This document shows positions 7,750-17,036 of a stretch of DNA of 26,702 nt, piece after piece. This stretch comes from JBJXGC01 sp046154545 (GTDB lineage: Bacteria > Chloroflexota > Dehalococcoidia > Tepidiformales > Tepidiformaceae). Within the stretch, counting starts at the first letter, position 1, and the number at the start of each line of letters is the position of its first letter. The position numbers and the translations under genes were made by a program. The notes beneath the pieces were generated by a model that saw only the letters and a list, made by a program, of their open reading frames with translations, did not search any database and was not told the origin of the DNA. Where the stretch lies: positions 1-26,702 of the forward strand of contig JBJXGC010000003.1 in the NCBI GenBank assembly GCA_046154545.1, read 5' to 3'.

Positions 7750-8831
7750 CGCGCGCCCACTGTGGCGATGTTGCGCTCGTGTTCCGCAAGGGTCTCGGCG
7801 AAGACATGCGAGCCGTCGGCCTTGCGGGCATCGGCGACGAAATAGTAGGCGTCCGTCGTCGCGGGATGGGCGACCGCCTCGAGGGAGGCAAGGCCGGGGT
7901 TCGTAATCGGCCCCGGGGGCAGGCCGGCGACGAGGCGCGTGTTGTAGGCGGAGCTGTTCCTGAGGTCCTCGACGGTCAGCTCCTTCTTCCACCAACCGAA
8001 CTGTTCCACACTCGCCGCGCTAAGCGCGACCGCGAACTGCACGGTGGGGTCAGCACCGAGAAGGTCCGAGGCGTCAAGGCGGTTGTAGAAGACGGCGGCG
8101 ATCATGGGGCGCTCTTCGGCGACGGCCGCTTCACGCTCGACGATGGAGGCGAGGGTGACGGCCTGGTGCACGCTCAGGCCGCGCGCTTTCGCGGCGGCCT
8201 GTAGTTCGGGCGTGAAACGGCGGACGAACGTCTTCAACATGAGCGCGACCAGTTGGGCGGCGGTCGAGCCTTCGGGAAGGATGTACGTATCGGGGAAGAG
8301 GTAGCCCTGCAAGCCGGCGTTTTCGGGGATGACACCAGCGAGTTCAGGCGGCACCGTCGCCTCGGCGACGGCCCGGAGGAACTGGTCACGTGAGCCGAAG
8401 CCCCGCTGCTCCGCGATTTCGGCCATCTCCTCAACGCGAAGGCCCTCCGGGAAGGTCACTTTCACGGTCGGGGAGGAGAGTTTCACGGTGATCGAGTCGA
8501 TCACCGTCAGGGCTGATGAGCCACGGTCGAGCACGTACTCACCGGCGCTGAGCTTGCTCTCGAGGCCCATGAGCGCCACGAGGAGTTGGAGCTGGTCTCC
8601 GGAGCGGATGACGCCGAGCTGCTGCAGTTCGTCGCCGATCTGCCTGGCGCTCTTGTTCGTCTCCAGTACGTAGGTGACCTGTCCGCCCACGGGCGCAGCC
8701 CCATTTGTGGTCACGATCGGGCCATCGAGGACATCGCCGGGAGTGCGCGCAACAGCGTATCCCGCGACGACCGCGACGAAAACGAAGAAGCCGACGGCGG
8801 CTGAAGGCAGGACGGGCACCCTGGGCCTCAC
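7746..8831 (-). CDS. mltG: endolytic murein transglycosylase MltG
   Basis: Membrane lytic transglycosylase that cuts nascent glycan strands (YceG family). 361 aa. One transmembrane helix at about residues 10-28, a LysM-like region near 50-105, then the YceG catalytic domain with YLFPDTY (177-183) and catalytic Glu232 in TLASIVEREA; the conserved LPPGPITNPG follows. GTG start at 8831, overlapping the ruvX stop (GTGA, 8828-8831). The ruvX-mltG-aroE order is a frequent bacterial arrangement. Confidence 0.94.
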   Translation of the reverse strand: MRPRVPVLPSAAVGFFVFVAVVAGYAVARTPGDVLDGPIVTTNGAAPVGGQVTYVLETNKSARQIGDELQQLGVIRSGDQLQLLVALMGLESKLSAGEYVLDRGSSALTVIDSITVKLSSPTVKVTFPEGLRVEEMAEIAEQRGFGSRDQFLRAVAEATVPPELAGVIPENAGLQGYLFPDTYILPEGSTAAQLVALMLKTFVRRFTPELQAAAKARGLSVHQAVTLASIVEREAAVAEERPMIAAVFYNRLDASDLLGADPTVQFAVALSAASVEQFGWWKKELTVEDLRNSSAYNTRLVAGLPPGPITNPGLASLEAVAHPATTDAYYFVADARKADGSHVFAETLAEHERNIATVGAR

Positions 8832-9283
8832 GTCGCCGCCTCCAGCCGGCGCGAATCGAGGACAGCCTGGAGGATGAGGGCCGCGGCCGCGGAATCCAGT
8901 TCACCTGACCGCCTGCGGGTGGCTCCCTTCACCGAATGCGCGGCCTGGACCGAGGAGAGGCGTTCGTCCCAGAGCGTGACCGGCACGCCGCAGACCGCGC
9001 GAAGGCCGGCCGCCAACTGGCGGACACGCCGTGTCTGGTCGGTATCGTGGCCGGAGAGGCCGATGGGAAGGCCGACCACCACCTCCGTCACTTCGCCTTC
9101 GGCGACGAGCCGGGCAACGGCGTCCACAAGCTCGCTATCGGTCGCGGCGTGGAGGGCGGGCCGGGCGTGGGCGAACATCCCGAGCTCGTCGCTCAAGGCG
9201 ACACCCGTGCGCCGGCCCCCGGGGTCAAGGCCCAGGAGTCGTGGTGGGGGTGGCAGGGCGCCGGGTTTCGGTCGATATGGCAT
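8828..9283 (-). CDS. ruvX: Holliday junction resolvase-like protein RuvX/YqgF
   Basis: RNase H-fold nuclease of the YqgF family, linked to Holliday junction resolution and pre-16S rRNA maturation. Motifs: LLGLDPGGRRTGVALSD with the first catalytic Asp, VVGLPIGLSG, the Glu in DERLSSVQA, and the final Asp in ELDSAAAALIL. About 151 aa from the ATG at 9283. An ATG at 9304 would add seven residues. Either start overlaps the upstream gene's end (59 or 80 nt); I chose the shorter overlap. mltG follows by a 4-nt overlap. Confidence 0.92.
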   Translation of the reverse strand: MPYRPKPGALPPPPRLLGLDPGGRRTGVALSDELGMFAHARPALHAATDSELVDAVARLVAEGEVTEVVVGLPIGLSGHDTDQTRRVRQLAAGLRAVCGVPVTLWDERLSSVQAAHSVKGATRRRSGELDSAAAALILQAVLDSRRLEAAT

Positions 9284-10817
9284 TCGCGTCCGTTGCACCC
9301 GCATCAGCCGGTGGCGCCGCCGCTTTCAGGGTCACGCTGACGCGGAATCCGAAGCGCGGCAGCCGGGGGGCCCAGCCGGGCGAGAGGCTTACCTCAGGAT
9401 CCTGAATACCATACCGCTGGCTGAGGATCGACTTCGCATCGTCCGTTGACTTGCCTTTGACGGCGTCCCTCATCTCGTCGATGGAAAGGCCGCGGGCGAA
9501 TTCGGCGGAAACCCGTACCTCGGTGCGGAAGGAACCGTCGTCGCTGGCGGACTGGCTGGCGCCCGTTTCAACGGCCATGACCGAGCCGGGAATGAACTCC
9601 CCATCCCCGGCTCGTCCGCCAAGGACCTCCAGGGCGAGCCGCTCGAGGGCGTCCGGGGGGATGGCGAGGACGCTCACGGAGACGTCGATATCCAGGAACA
9701 GGGTGTCAGCGACGGTGCCGGCGCCGCCGGATGGTTCTCCGAGTGTGACGGCCGTCTTCGCCGTGCGAAGGATGGCGGCGTCACCCGGGCGGGCCCGGCG
9801 GATGGCCTCTTTGACGATGTCTGACTTGTCGATGTCCTTTGCCATCGCCCGGATGGCGACGACGTCGGCTGCCCCCACGGCGAGGCGTTCTTCGGTGGTG
9901 CCACCGCTGGCAGCGGCGGCGTTGGTAACGGTGAGCGAGGTGAGGGTGGGGTCCTGGAAGCGGGTCAGGCGGCTGGCGGCCAGGTTGCCCTTGGCGCCCG
10001 GACGCGCGGCCGTGGCAGGCGCCTGCACGGTCGTGGCGGCCGGGACCGTGAGGGCGGCGTCGAGCAGAAAGGTGATGTCCTCGGGCAGAGCGATCACGGC
10101 TGAACCTGCCGGGAGCGACACGGCCGCCTGCCCGTTGTTCGTGACGGTGAGGAGGACGGCGGCGGGTAGGGTATCGACAGCAGCCTTCCCGGTGGACCGG
10201 ATGGCGAGGGTGAAGCGCTGGGAAACGGTCACCTCGCGGGCGGGCAGTTCGCGGGCGGCCAGATCAGCCTCGCGGCGGTCCGGTGAGGCCACGACGACGA
10301 CAGTCTCAGAGAGCGTCTCGGTAGGTGGCGTCACCGTCACTTCGACGGACGGGCCCATGGAAAGGGCGAGCCCGGCGAGGATGACGACGACCAGGCCGAT
10401 GGCGGCCACCTGGATGTAGGCGCCCATAGCGGGGGCAACGAGGCTCCAGCGGCCGAGACGGAGGACGCGATGTCCGCCGGCGTCCCAACGGACGCGGCCG
10501 GGCGTCCCCGCCACCGGGATACCTACCTGCCGGGCGCGGGCGCTGAGGGTGCGCGAGCGGGTGGCGATGGCGACAGTCTTACCCGCGTCCTCAGCGTGGC
10601 GGGCGAGACGGCGCATGCCCAGTTCGGTCGCGAGCTGGCGGTTGCCGCGGGGTGCGTGGACGACGACCGCGTAGGTATCGGCGGCGTCGATGCGGCCGCA
10701 AACGGAGGCGATTTCGTCGCGCGGGTCGGCGAAGACGACGCTTGCAAAGCCCTCCGCAGCTTCTGGAGGCTCGCCGGGATCGGGCGTGGCGGGCCCGGGC
10801 TGAGCGTCCGCCTCCAT
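9225..10817 (-). CDS. membrane protein with Rossmann-like N-terminus and Baseplate_J-like ectodomain
   Basis: 530 aa. Residues 30-105 look like a small alpha/beta domain (alternating hydrophobic strands such as TYAVVVHAP and KTVAIATRS). A transmembrane helix follows at about 129-153. Residues from about 155 are predominantly beta. The segment around 233-290 follows the Baseplate_J pattern: SLPAGSAVIA, a Phe-Leu strand, repeated Val-Pro/Thr, then PGAKGNLAASRL. A further domain with short helices fills 330-500, ending in a Pro/Thr tail. No phage genes are nearby, so this is not a tail structural gene here. It lies 5 nt after alaS and overlaps ruvX. Function is unknown; an envelope-anchored extracytoplasmic protein is the likeliest reading. 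Confidence 0.65.
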   Translation of the reverse strand: MEADAQPGPATPDPGEPPEAAEGFASVVFADPRDEIASVCGRIDAADTYAVVVHAPRGNRQLATELGMRRLARHAEDAGKTVAIATRSRTLSARARQVGIPVAGTPGRVRWDAGGHRVLRLGRWSLVAPAMGAYIQVAAIGLVVVILAGLALSMGPSVEVTVTPPTETLSETVVVVASPDRREADLAARELPAREVTVSQRFTLAIRSTGKAAVDTLPAAVLLTVTNNGQAAVSLPAGSAVIALPEDITFLLDAALTVPAATTVQAPATAARPGAKGNLAASRLTRFQDPTLTSLTVTNAAAASGGTTEERLAVGAADVVAIRAMAKDIDKSDIVKEAIRRARPGDAAILRTAKTAVTLGEPSGGAGTVADTLFLDIDVSVSVLAIPPDALERLALEVLGGRAGDGEFIPGSVMAVETGASQSASDDGSFRTEVRVSAEFARGLSIDEMRDAVKGKSTDDAKSILSQRYGIQDPEVSLSPGWAPRLPRFGFRVSVTLKAAAPPADAGATDANAISTETRRPATPTTTPGP

Positions 10818-10822
10818 TGCTG

Positions 10823-13519
10823 CTATCCCCCGCCCAGCGCTTCGGTCGCCAGGCGCCAGGCCTCGGCCAGGGCGGCGTCCAGGCCGGAGGCGTCCTTGGC
10901 CCCGGCCTGGGCGATATCGGGCCGGCCACCGCCACCACCGCCGGCCACCTTCGCGACGGCGCCAACGAGCTTGCCGGCGTGGACACCACGGCCCACGAGG
11001 TCGGGCGTGGCGGCCGCCAGGAAGAGCGGCTTGCCATCGACGACGGCGGCGATCACGAGGAGTGAGGGCTGGAGCCGGGCACGGACCCGGTCGGCCACTT
11101 CGCGGAGGACATCCGGGTCGGCGGCATCGACCTTCGCGACGATGAGATGGGCGTCTCCAACCTTGCTCGCCCCTTCGACGAGCGCTTCCGCGGTGGCGGC
11201 CCCCTGGAGGCGGGCGAGCTGTTCACCCTGCTTGCGCAGCCGTTCGAGTTCGGCCTGGAGCGCTTCGACACGCTCTTCGAGTTCGGACGGGGTGGTGGCG
11301 AGGCGGTCGGCGACGCGGGTGAGACGGTCGTGCTGCTCCATGAGGTAGGCCTCGGCGGCCGCGCCGGTGAGGGCCTCGACGCGCCGCGTCCCGGCGGCGA
11401 CCGAGGACTCGCGGAGGACGTGAAGGAAGCCGATCTCGCCAGTGCGGTGGACGTGCGTGCCACCGCAAAGCTCGGCGCTGAAGGTAAGGCCGTCGTCTTT
11501 AATCTCGACCACACGGACATCGTTGCCGTACTTGTCGCCAAAGAAGGCGAGGGCGCCGGCGTCCACGGCGCTGCGGTAGCTGGTGGTGCGCCAATGCACC
11601 TCGAGGTCTCGGCGGACACGGTCGTTCACGATGGCCTGGGCCTCCCGGAGGGCTTCGCGGGGGACGTGCTCAAGGTGGGTGAAGTCGAAGCGGAGCCGGT
11701 CGGGCGTGACGAGCGAGCCCTGCTGGCGGACGTGCTGCCCGAGCGTGGCGCGGAGGGCGGCATGGAGCAGATGGGTACCGGTGTGGTTCCGGGCTGAGCC
11801 GGCCCGGTACTCGGTGTCCACGGCTGCCGTCGCAAGTTCGCCAACACGGATAGCCCCCTCGACGACGTGACCCCGGTGGACGATGGCGCCACCGGTGCTC
11901 TGCGTGTCTTCTACCTGAAAGACGCCGGAGGGTGTGCGAATGTTCCCGCGGTCCCCAACCTGGCCGCCCCCTTCGGGGTAGAAGGGGGTCGTGTCGAGCA
12001 CGACTTCGGCCGGCTCGCCCGCGCGGATGAGGTCGCTGAGGGCCTCGTTGCGGAGGATGCCGACGACCTGCGCGTCGGTTTCGACCTTGCCGTAGCCGAC
12101 GAAGGCGCTGTGTTCGTCGCCGAGCCGGGCGAGGAGGGGGGAGGGTTCGCCCTTGAGGAAGCGGCCGTGCTCACGAGAACGGCGGCGCTGTTCGTCGAGG
12201 GCGGCTTCGAAGCCGGCATCGTCGATGCCATATCCACGCCCGGCTGCGATCTCGCGCATCAGCTCGAGCGGAAACCCGAAGCTGTCGTAGAGGAGGAAGG
12301 CCTCAGCTCCGGAGACCGCCGCGCCAGGATCGAGCTGGTCGAGGAGGGCGTCGAGGCGCTTCGTCCCCACTTCAAGCGTGCGGACGAAGCGCTCCTCCTC
12401 GGCCTGGAGGGCGCGGCGAATGAACTCGCGGCTCTCTTCGATATGGGGGTAGCCGACTTTGAGTTTCTCGATGGCGGCAGCCGAGACGCGGGCGGTAAAG
12501 AGTTCGCGCACGCCCAGCCGCCGGGCCAGGTAGATGGCGCGGCGGACGACGCGGCGGAGGATGTAGCCGCGGCCCTCGTTGCTGGGCACCACGCCGTCGG
12601 CGATGAGCATGGTCGCTGCGCGGCAGTGCTCCGACATTGCACGGATGGTGTAGGCACGGACGTCATCGATAGGGAGCGCGAAGTAATCTACACCGACGAC
12701 GGCGGCCGCCTCCCTGAGGATCGGCAGGAAGACATCCGTCTCGTAGACAGACCGCACCCCCTGGAGGATGCAGGCGACGCGCTCAAGGCCTGAGCCCGTA
12801 TCGATGTTCTGCTTCGGGAGGTCTTCGCGGCGGCCGTCGGGGTGCTGGTAGAGCTGCATGAAGACGAGATTCCAGAACTCGAGGAAGCGCTCGTCGTAGC
12901 CGACGCCGCCTGTCGGGTTGCCGTGGGCGTCGGTCTGGAGCTGAGCGCCGGCGATGCCGCGTTCGGGGTGGAGGTCGTAGTAGATCTCGCTGTCAGGGCC
13001 GCACGGGCCGCTGGCCCCGGGGGTCTTGTTGGGGAAGCTAAACCAGTAGTTCAGGTCCTCGTCGCGGCGGTGGATATGGTCATCGGCGACGCCGGCTTCG
13101 CGCCAGAAGCCGTACGCGTCGTCGTCGGTGAGGTAGACGGTGATATGGAGGCGCTCGGGGTCGAGGCCGTAGACCTGGGTCATCAGCTCCCAGGCCATCT
13201 GGATGGCGCCCTGCTTGAAGTAGTCGCCGAAGCTGAAGTTGCCGAGCATCTCGAAGGCGGTGCAGTGGCTGTAGTCGCCGACCTCTTCGATGTCGGTCGT
13301 GCGGAAGACGCGCTGCACGGTGACGGCCCGTGGCCCGGGCGGCTCCTGCTCGCCCGTGAAGACGGGCTTGAACTGCTGCATGCCGGCGCTGGTGAAGAGG
13401 GAGGTGGGGTCGCCGATGGGGACGAGGGGCCAGCCGGGCACCAGCTGATGGCCCCGCTCCTGGAAGAAGCGGAGGTAGGCGTCGCGAATTTCGTCGGAGG
13501 TGCGAGGTGGGTTGGGCAT
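10823..13519 (-). CDS. alaS: alanyl-tRNA synthetase
   Basis: Charges tRNA-Ala and edits misacylated Ser/Gly. 898 aa. The class II core starts at once (AYLRFFQERGH, TSLFTSAGMQQFKPVF, FRTTDIEEVGDYSH). The editing-domain zinc motif HTGTH is at 579-583 and CGGTH at 685-689. A coiled-coil stretch (ELEERVEALQAELERLRKQ) leads into the DHHA1/C-Ala domain with its glycine-rich GGGGGGRPD and the QAGAKD signature. All parts are present. The ATG at 13519 matches the family N-terminus. No clear ribosome binding site is seen; TAGCAT at 13538-13533 could be a -10 giving a very short leader. Confidence 0.96.
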   Translation of the reverse strand: MPNPPRTSDEIRDAYLRFFQERGHQLVPGWPLVPIGDPTSLFTSAGMQQFKPVFTGEQEPPGPRAVTVQRVFRTTDIEEVGDYSHCTAFEMLGNFSFGDYFKQGAIQMAWELMTQVYGLDPERLHITVYLTDDDAYGFWREAGVADDHIHRRDEDLNYWFSFPNKTPGASGPCGPDSEIYYDLHPERGIAGAQLQTDAHGNPTGGVGYDERFLEFWNLVFMQLYQHPDGRREDLPKQNIDTGSGLERVACILQGVRSVYETDVFLPILREAAAVVGVDYFALPIDDVRAYTIRAMSEHCRAATMLIADGVVPSNEGRGYILRRVVRRAIYLARRLGVRELFTARVSAAAIEKLKVGYPHIEESREFIRRALQAEEERFVRTLEVGTKRLDALLDQLDPGAAVSGAEAFLLYDSFGFPLELMREIAAGRGYGIDDAGFEAALDEQRRRSREHGRFLKGEPSPLLARLGDEHSAFVGYGKVETDAQVVGILRNEALSDLIRAGEPAEVVLDTTPFYPEGGGQVGDRGNIRTPSGVFQVEDTQSTGGAIVHRGHVVEGAIRVGELATAAVDTEYRAGSARNHTGTHLLHAALRATLGQHVRQQGSLVTPDRLRFDFTHLEHVPREALREAQAIVNDRVRRDLEVHWRTTSYRSAVDAGALAFFGDKYGNDVRVVEIKDDGLTFSAELCGGTHVHRTGEIGFLHVLRESSVAAGTRRVEALTGAAAEAYLMEQHDRLTRVADRLATTPSELEERVEALQAELERLRKQGEQLARLQGAATAEALVEGASKVGDAHLIVAKVDAADPDVLREVADRVRARLQPSLLVIAAVVDGKPLFLAAATPDLVGRGVHAGKLVGAVAKVAGGGGGGRPDIAQAGAKDASGLDAALAEAWRLATEALGGG

Positions 13520-13641
13520 GGTAGTGAGGATGATGCTACGAACCGGCGGCCAACGCTGTCCAACGAGATTACGGAGAGGCACACGGGTTGGACATCGGGG
13601 AAGTGCAGCACCCGGGAAGGAAGCCTGGGAGCAGATCCACC

Positions 13642-13671
13642 TTGACAGGCGTTTCGCGCGCTCCATACGAT
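13642..13671 (+). promoter_or_regulatory. glmU promoter
   Basis: TTGACA (13642-13647), an 18-nt spacer, TACGAT (13666-13671). Transcription would begin near 13678, leaving a leader of about 105 nt before glmU. It lies in the 264-nt divergent gap between alaS and glmU and is the clearest sigma-70-type promoter on the plus strand. Confidence 0.7.
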
Positions 13672-13783
13672 GCTGAAGGACGCCATGCGCGTCCCCTATG
13701 CACAAAGACGGCGAACCTCCCGAACGTAGCTCCATCCTCGTCCGCACACGTGGCCTCCCGTGCGCCCGCTTCGGGCTGCGGCT

Positions 13784-15124
13784 GTGAACGAGAAGCTGGC
13801 GGTGATCGTCCTCGCGGCGGGACAGGGCACGCGGATGAAGTCCGCCCTACCGAAGGTGCTGCACCCGGTCTGTGGCAAAGCGATGGCGGCCCATGTCCTC
13901 GACGCATCCCGCGAACTGGAGCCCGGGAAACTCATCGTGGTCGTGGGGCATGAAGCTGACGAGGTACGCCAGCGCCTGGGTGCCCCGGACGTAACCTTCG
14001 TCCTCCAGGCCGAGCAGCTTGGGACGGCCCACGCCGTGATGCAGTGCGCGGAGGCGGCAGCCGGCTTCGACCAGGTGATGGTCGTCAACGGTGATTCGCC
14101 GCTGATTACCGGATCGACCCTGGGGCGGCTGCTGGCGGCCCGCGGCGACGCGCGGATGGCCTTCCTTAGCTGCACGATGGAGGACCCGGCCAGGCTGGGC
14201 CGCGTCGTGCGGTACGGCGGGGTGGTGGCCGAGGTGGTCGAAGCGGACGACTACCGGGGCGAGCCCGGTCCGGCCGAGATCAACGCCGGTCAGTACGTCT
14301 TCGAAGCCGAATGGCTCTGGCAGGAGCTGCCGCGGATCCCGAAGAGTGCGAAGGGCGAGTACTACTTCACGGGCCTGGTGGCCCGCGCCCACCTCGCTGG
14401 TTCGCCGGCGGAGACGGCGGAGATCGACCCGGACGAGTTCCTGGGCGTCGATGACCGTGTCCGGCTCGCGGAAGCGGAGCGGCTGATGCGGATGCGCGTC
14501 CTCCGCCAGCACATGCTGAATGGGGTGACCATTGCCGACCCGGCTACCACCTACATCGACGCGACGGTGCGGCTCGAACAGGACGTCACCATCCTCCAGA
14601 ATTGCTCGCTCAGCGGCGCGACGAAGGTGGCCAGCGGGAGCACGATCGGCCCGGGGACGTCGCTGCGCGACAGTACGGTGGGGCCGCGGTCGCTGGTGGT
14701 CGCGTCGGCCGTCGAGGACTCGGCGATCGGCGCGGACGTACACCTCGGCCCCTTCGCCCATGTGCGGGGCCATTCGACCATCGGCGACGGGTGCTTTCTC
14801 GGGAACTACGCCGAGGTGAACCGTTCGACGCTCGGCCGTGGCGTGAAGATGCACCACTTCAGCTACCTCGGCGACGCCACCGTCGGCGATAACGCGAACA
14901 TTGCGGCCGGCGTGATTACCAACAATTACGACGGCGTCAACAAGCACCCGACCGTGATCGGAGAAGGCGCCTTCGTCGGCTGCGACACCATGCTCGTGGC
15001 GCCCGTCACGATGGGGGCGCGGGCAATGACCGGCGCCGGCACCGTGTTGAAGCAGGACCTGCCTCCAGGCGCCGTAGCCGTGGGTGTACCGGCCCGGATC
15101 ATCCGGCAGCGCGGCGAGGAGTAG
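13784..15124 (+). CDS. glmU: bifunctional GlcN-1-P acetyltransferase / UDP-GlcNAc pyrophosphorylase
   Basis: Makes UDP-GlcNAc for peptidoglycan and glycolipids. 446 aa from the GTG at 13784. Uridyltransferase half: LAAGQGTRM (10-18), Lys24 in ALPKVLHP, QLGTAHA and the metal-binding Asp in NGDSPL. C-terminal half: left-handed beta-helix hexapeptide repeats with the acetyltransferase His358 in HHFSYLGD and NNYDGVNK. The start was chosen because residue 2 onward fits the family; an in-frame GTG at 13760 would add eight residues. Its stop abuts the next gene's ATG, so the pair is co-transcribed. Confidence 0.94.
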   Translation: MNEKLAVIVLAAGQGTRMKSALPKVLHPVCGKAMAAHVLDASRELEPGKLIVVVGHEADEVRQRLGAPDVTFVLQAEQLGTAHAVMQCAEAAAGFDQVMVVNGDSPLITGSTLGRLLAARGDARMAFLSCTMEDPARLGRVVRYGGVVAEVVEADDYRGEPGPAEINAGQYVFEAEWLWQELPRIPKSAKGEYYFTGLVARAHLAGSPAETAEIDPDEFLGVDDRVRLAEAERLMRMRVLRQHMLNGVTIADPATTYIDATVRLEQDVTILQNCSLSGATKVASGSTIGPGTSLRDSTVGPRSLVVASAVEDSAIGADVHLGPFAHVRGHSTIGDGCFLGNYAEVNRSTLGRGVKMHHFSYLGDATVGDNANIAAGVITNNYDGVNKHPTVIGEGAFVGCDTMLVAPVTMGARAMTGAGTVLKQDLPPGAVAVGVPARIIRQRGEE

Positions 15125-16411
15125 ATGGACGTTCAAACCGTGATCGCGGTGGTCTGCATCGGGGCGGCGTCGGTGTTGCTGGCGGCCTCTGCCGCCGCCG
15201 AGACGGCCCTCGAACGGGCGAATGATGTCCGCATCCAGGCGCTGGCGGCGCGGGGTGACAAGCGTGCCCGGCGGATCACGAGCAACGTCCAGCAGCCGCG
15301 GGTCTTCCTCGGCCCGTTGACCGTCGCGCGGGTGACCTCGGCGGCGGCGGTCGTCGCCTTCGCCGGGTACGCGGGAGCGCGCGAGTTCAGCCCCTTCCTT
15401 GGCGCGGTCGGCATCGGCCTGCTGGGCGGCGCTTATGTCGCCCTGCTGGAGATGACGGTGGGACTGATCGCGGCCCGCCAACCCGAATACGCCGCCGTCC
15501 GCCTGAGCGAAGTCGTGCTGGCGACGCGCGTCGTCTTCGGCGTCCCGGCGTTCGTCCTCGCACTGCCCTCGCGCATCCTCGCCCGGTCGTTGCGCGTCGT
15601 GAATCGCGATACCGATACAGACATCCTCGCCCTGGTGGAACGAGAGGAGGCCTCTGGCGGCGTGGAGGAGCAGGAGCGACGCATGATCCGGGGGGTCATC
15701 GCCATGGAGGAGAAGTCGGCGCGGGAGATCATGGTGCCCCGGATCGATGTCGTGGCGGCCGACGTGGAGGAGAGCGTCGAGGAGGTCGCGCGGCTGGTGA
15801 ACGAGCGCGGCTATAGCCGCGTGCCGGTCTATCGCGACAACATCGACAACATCGTAGGGATCGTCTACGCCAAGGACCTCCTCCGCGTCGTGTTCAACGG
15901 CGGGCGCACGCGGAAACTGGCCGACCTCGCCCGGGAACCGAGATTCATCCCGGAATCGAAGCGGCTGGACGACCTGCTGAGGGAGATGCGGGCCACGCGC
16001 ACGCACCTCGCGATCGTGGTCGATGAATACGGCGGGACTGCAGGGCTCGTGACGATCGAGGACCTGCTGGAGGAGATCGTCGGCGAGATCGAGGACGAGT
16101 ACGACGTTGCCGCCCCGCGCACCGAGGTCATCTCCGATGATGAGGCGCTCGTTGATGGGGGCGCGACGACCGATGTGCTCAAAGAGCTGTTCGGATTCGA
16201 CATCGAGTCCGAGGACTTCGACACCGTCGGCGGGCTCCTCATGACCCACCTCGGGCGCCTCCCGCAGGTCGGTGACCAGGTAGCTGTGGGCGGTCTGAAC
16301 ATCCGGGTGCTGAGCATGGCTGGCCGCCGGGTCAAGCGCATGCGGATAGCGCGCGAATCACCAGATTCCGTGGCAGCGCCCGCCGAACCGGCGGCGAGCC
16401 TGAGCGGCTGA
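15125..16411 (+). CDS. CNNM/CorC-type CBS-domain membrane protein (hemolysin-family)
   Basis: 428 aa. The N-terminal CNNM (DUF21) region has about three hydrophobic helices (3-23, 65-84, 92-116) and a fourth near 131-150. Two CBS motifs follow: about 203-255, with REIMVPRIDV and SRVPVYRDNIDNIVG, and about 270-325, ending in HLAIVVDEYGGTAGLVTIEDL. A CorC_HlyC domain (about 340-410) contains FDTVGGLLM. Family members act in Mg2+/Co2+ export or homeostasis; the old hemolysin name is not evidence of toxicity. It starts on the base after the glmU stop. Confidence 0.9.
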   Translation: MDVQTVIAVVCIGAASVLLAASAAAETALERANDVRIQALAARGDKRARRITSNVQQPRVFLGPLTVARVTSAAAVVAFAGYAGAREFSPFLGAVGIGLLGGAYVALLEMTVGLIAARQPEYAAVRLSEVVLATRVVFGVPAFVLALPSRILARSLRVVNRDTDTDILALVEREEASGGVEEQERRMIRGVIAMEEKSAREIMVPRIDVVAADVEESVEEVARLVNERGYSRVPVYRDNIDNIVGIVYAKDLLRVVFNGGRTRKLADLAREPRFIPESKRLDDLLREMRATRTHLAIVVDEYGGTAGLVTIEDLLEEIVGEIEDEYDVAAPRTEVISDDEALVDGGATTDVLKELFGFDIESEDFDTVGGLLMTHLGRLPQVGDQVAVGGLNIRVLSMAGRRVKRMRIARESPDSVAAPAEPAASLSG

Positions 16412-16452
16412 GCCCGGCCAACGCCCCGGCCGAACCGAAACGAGGCGACCAT

Positions 16453-17025
16453 ATGCTCCGCATCCGGCGCGTCACCATCGCCGACATTCCAGCCGTCGAG
16501 CAGGTGGAGCGGGCGGCGTTCGGGGCTGGCTGGCCAGCGGCGGCGTTCGAACGGGAGCTGACGGCCAACACCATGGCCCGCTATCTGCTGCTGGAACGAG
16601 TGGAGGCCGAGCGCGGGCCGGCCGCGTTGATCGGCTTCGGCGGGCTCTGGCTGATGGTCGACCAGGCCCACATCGTAACCGTGGCCGTGGACCCACAGGA
16701 GCAGCGCCAGGGGTATGGCAGCCTGCTCGTCCACGCCCTGGTGGTACTGGCCCGGGAGAGTGGGATGGACGAGGCGACGCTCGAGGTGCGGGAGTCGAAC
16801 GGAGCCGCCCGGGGCCTCTACCGCGGCTACGGGTTCCACGAAGTCGGGGCCCGAAAGCGCTATTACTCGGACAACGGTGAGGATGCGGTGATCATGACGA
16901 CCGAATCGCTGCGGAGCGCCGGGTACCAGCAGAAGCTGGACCGCAATCGTGAGCGGCTGGCGGCCGCCTTCGGTGTCGGATTGGGGAGCAGCCTGGACTC
17001 GGAGAGCTACGGCTTCGCAGGGTAA
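16453..17025 (+). CDS. rimI: GNAT acetyltransferase, ribosomal protein bS18-alanine type
   Basis: 190-aa GNAT protein. Core beta-strand HIVTVAVDPQ is followed by the acetyl-CoA loop RQGYGSLL (Q/R-x-x-G-x-G/A), then LEVRESNGAARGLYRGYGFHEVG and RKRYYSDNGEDAVIM, the characteristic RimI ending. RimI acetylates the N-terminus of ribosomal protein S18 and sometimes other proteins. There is a C-terminal extension of about 35 residues after the core. GAGG at 16442-16445 lies 7 nt before the ATG. It ends 11 nt short of a convergent minus-strand gene. Confidence 0.85.
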   Translation: MLRIRRVTIADIPAVEQVERAAFGAGWPAAAFERELTANTMARYLLLERVEAERGPAALIGFGGLWLMVDQAHIVTVAVDPQEQRQGYGSLLVHALVVLARESGMDEATLEVRESNGAARGLYRGYGFHEVGARKRYYSDNGEDAVIMTTESLRSAGYQQKLDRNRERLAAAFGVGLGSSLDSESYGFAG

Positions 17026-17036
17026 GGAGCGGGGCG

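Noticed and set aside
9225..10817. Prophage tail gene
   Set aside because: The Baseplate_J-like protein has a transmembrane anchor and sits among housekeeping genes, with no other phage gene nearby.
13847..16249. 800-codon open frame on the minus strand across glmU and the CBS protein
   Set aside because: Antisense shadow of two well-supported genes; the product is low-complexity His/Arg/Asp-rich with no motif.
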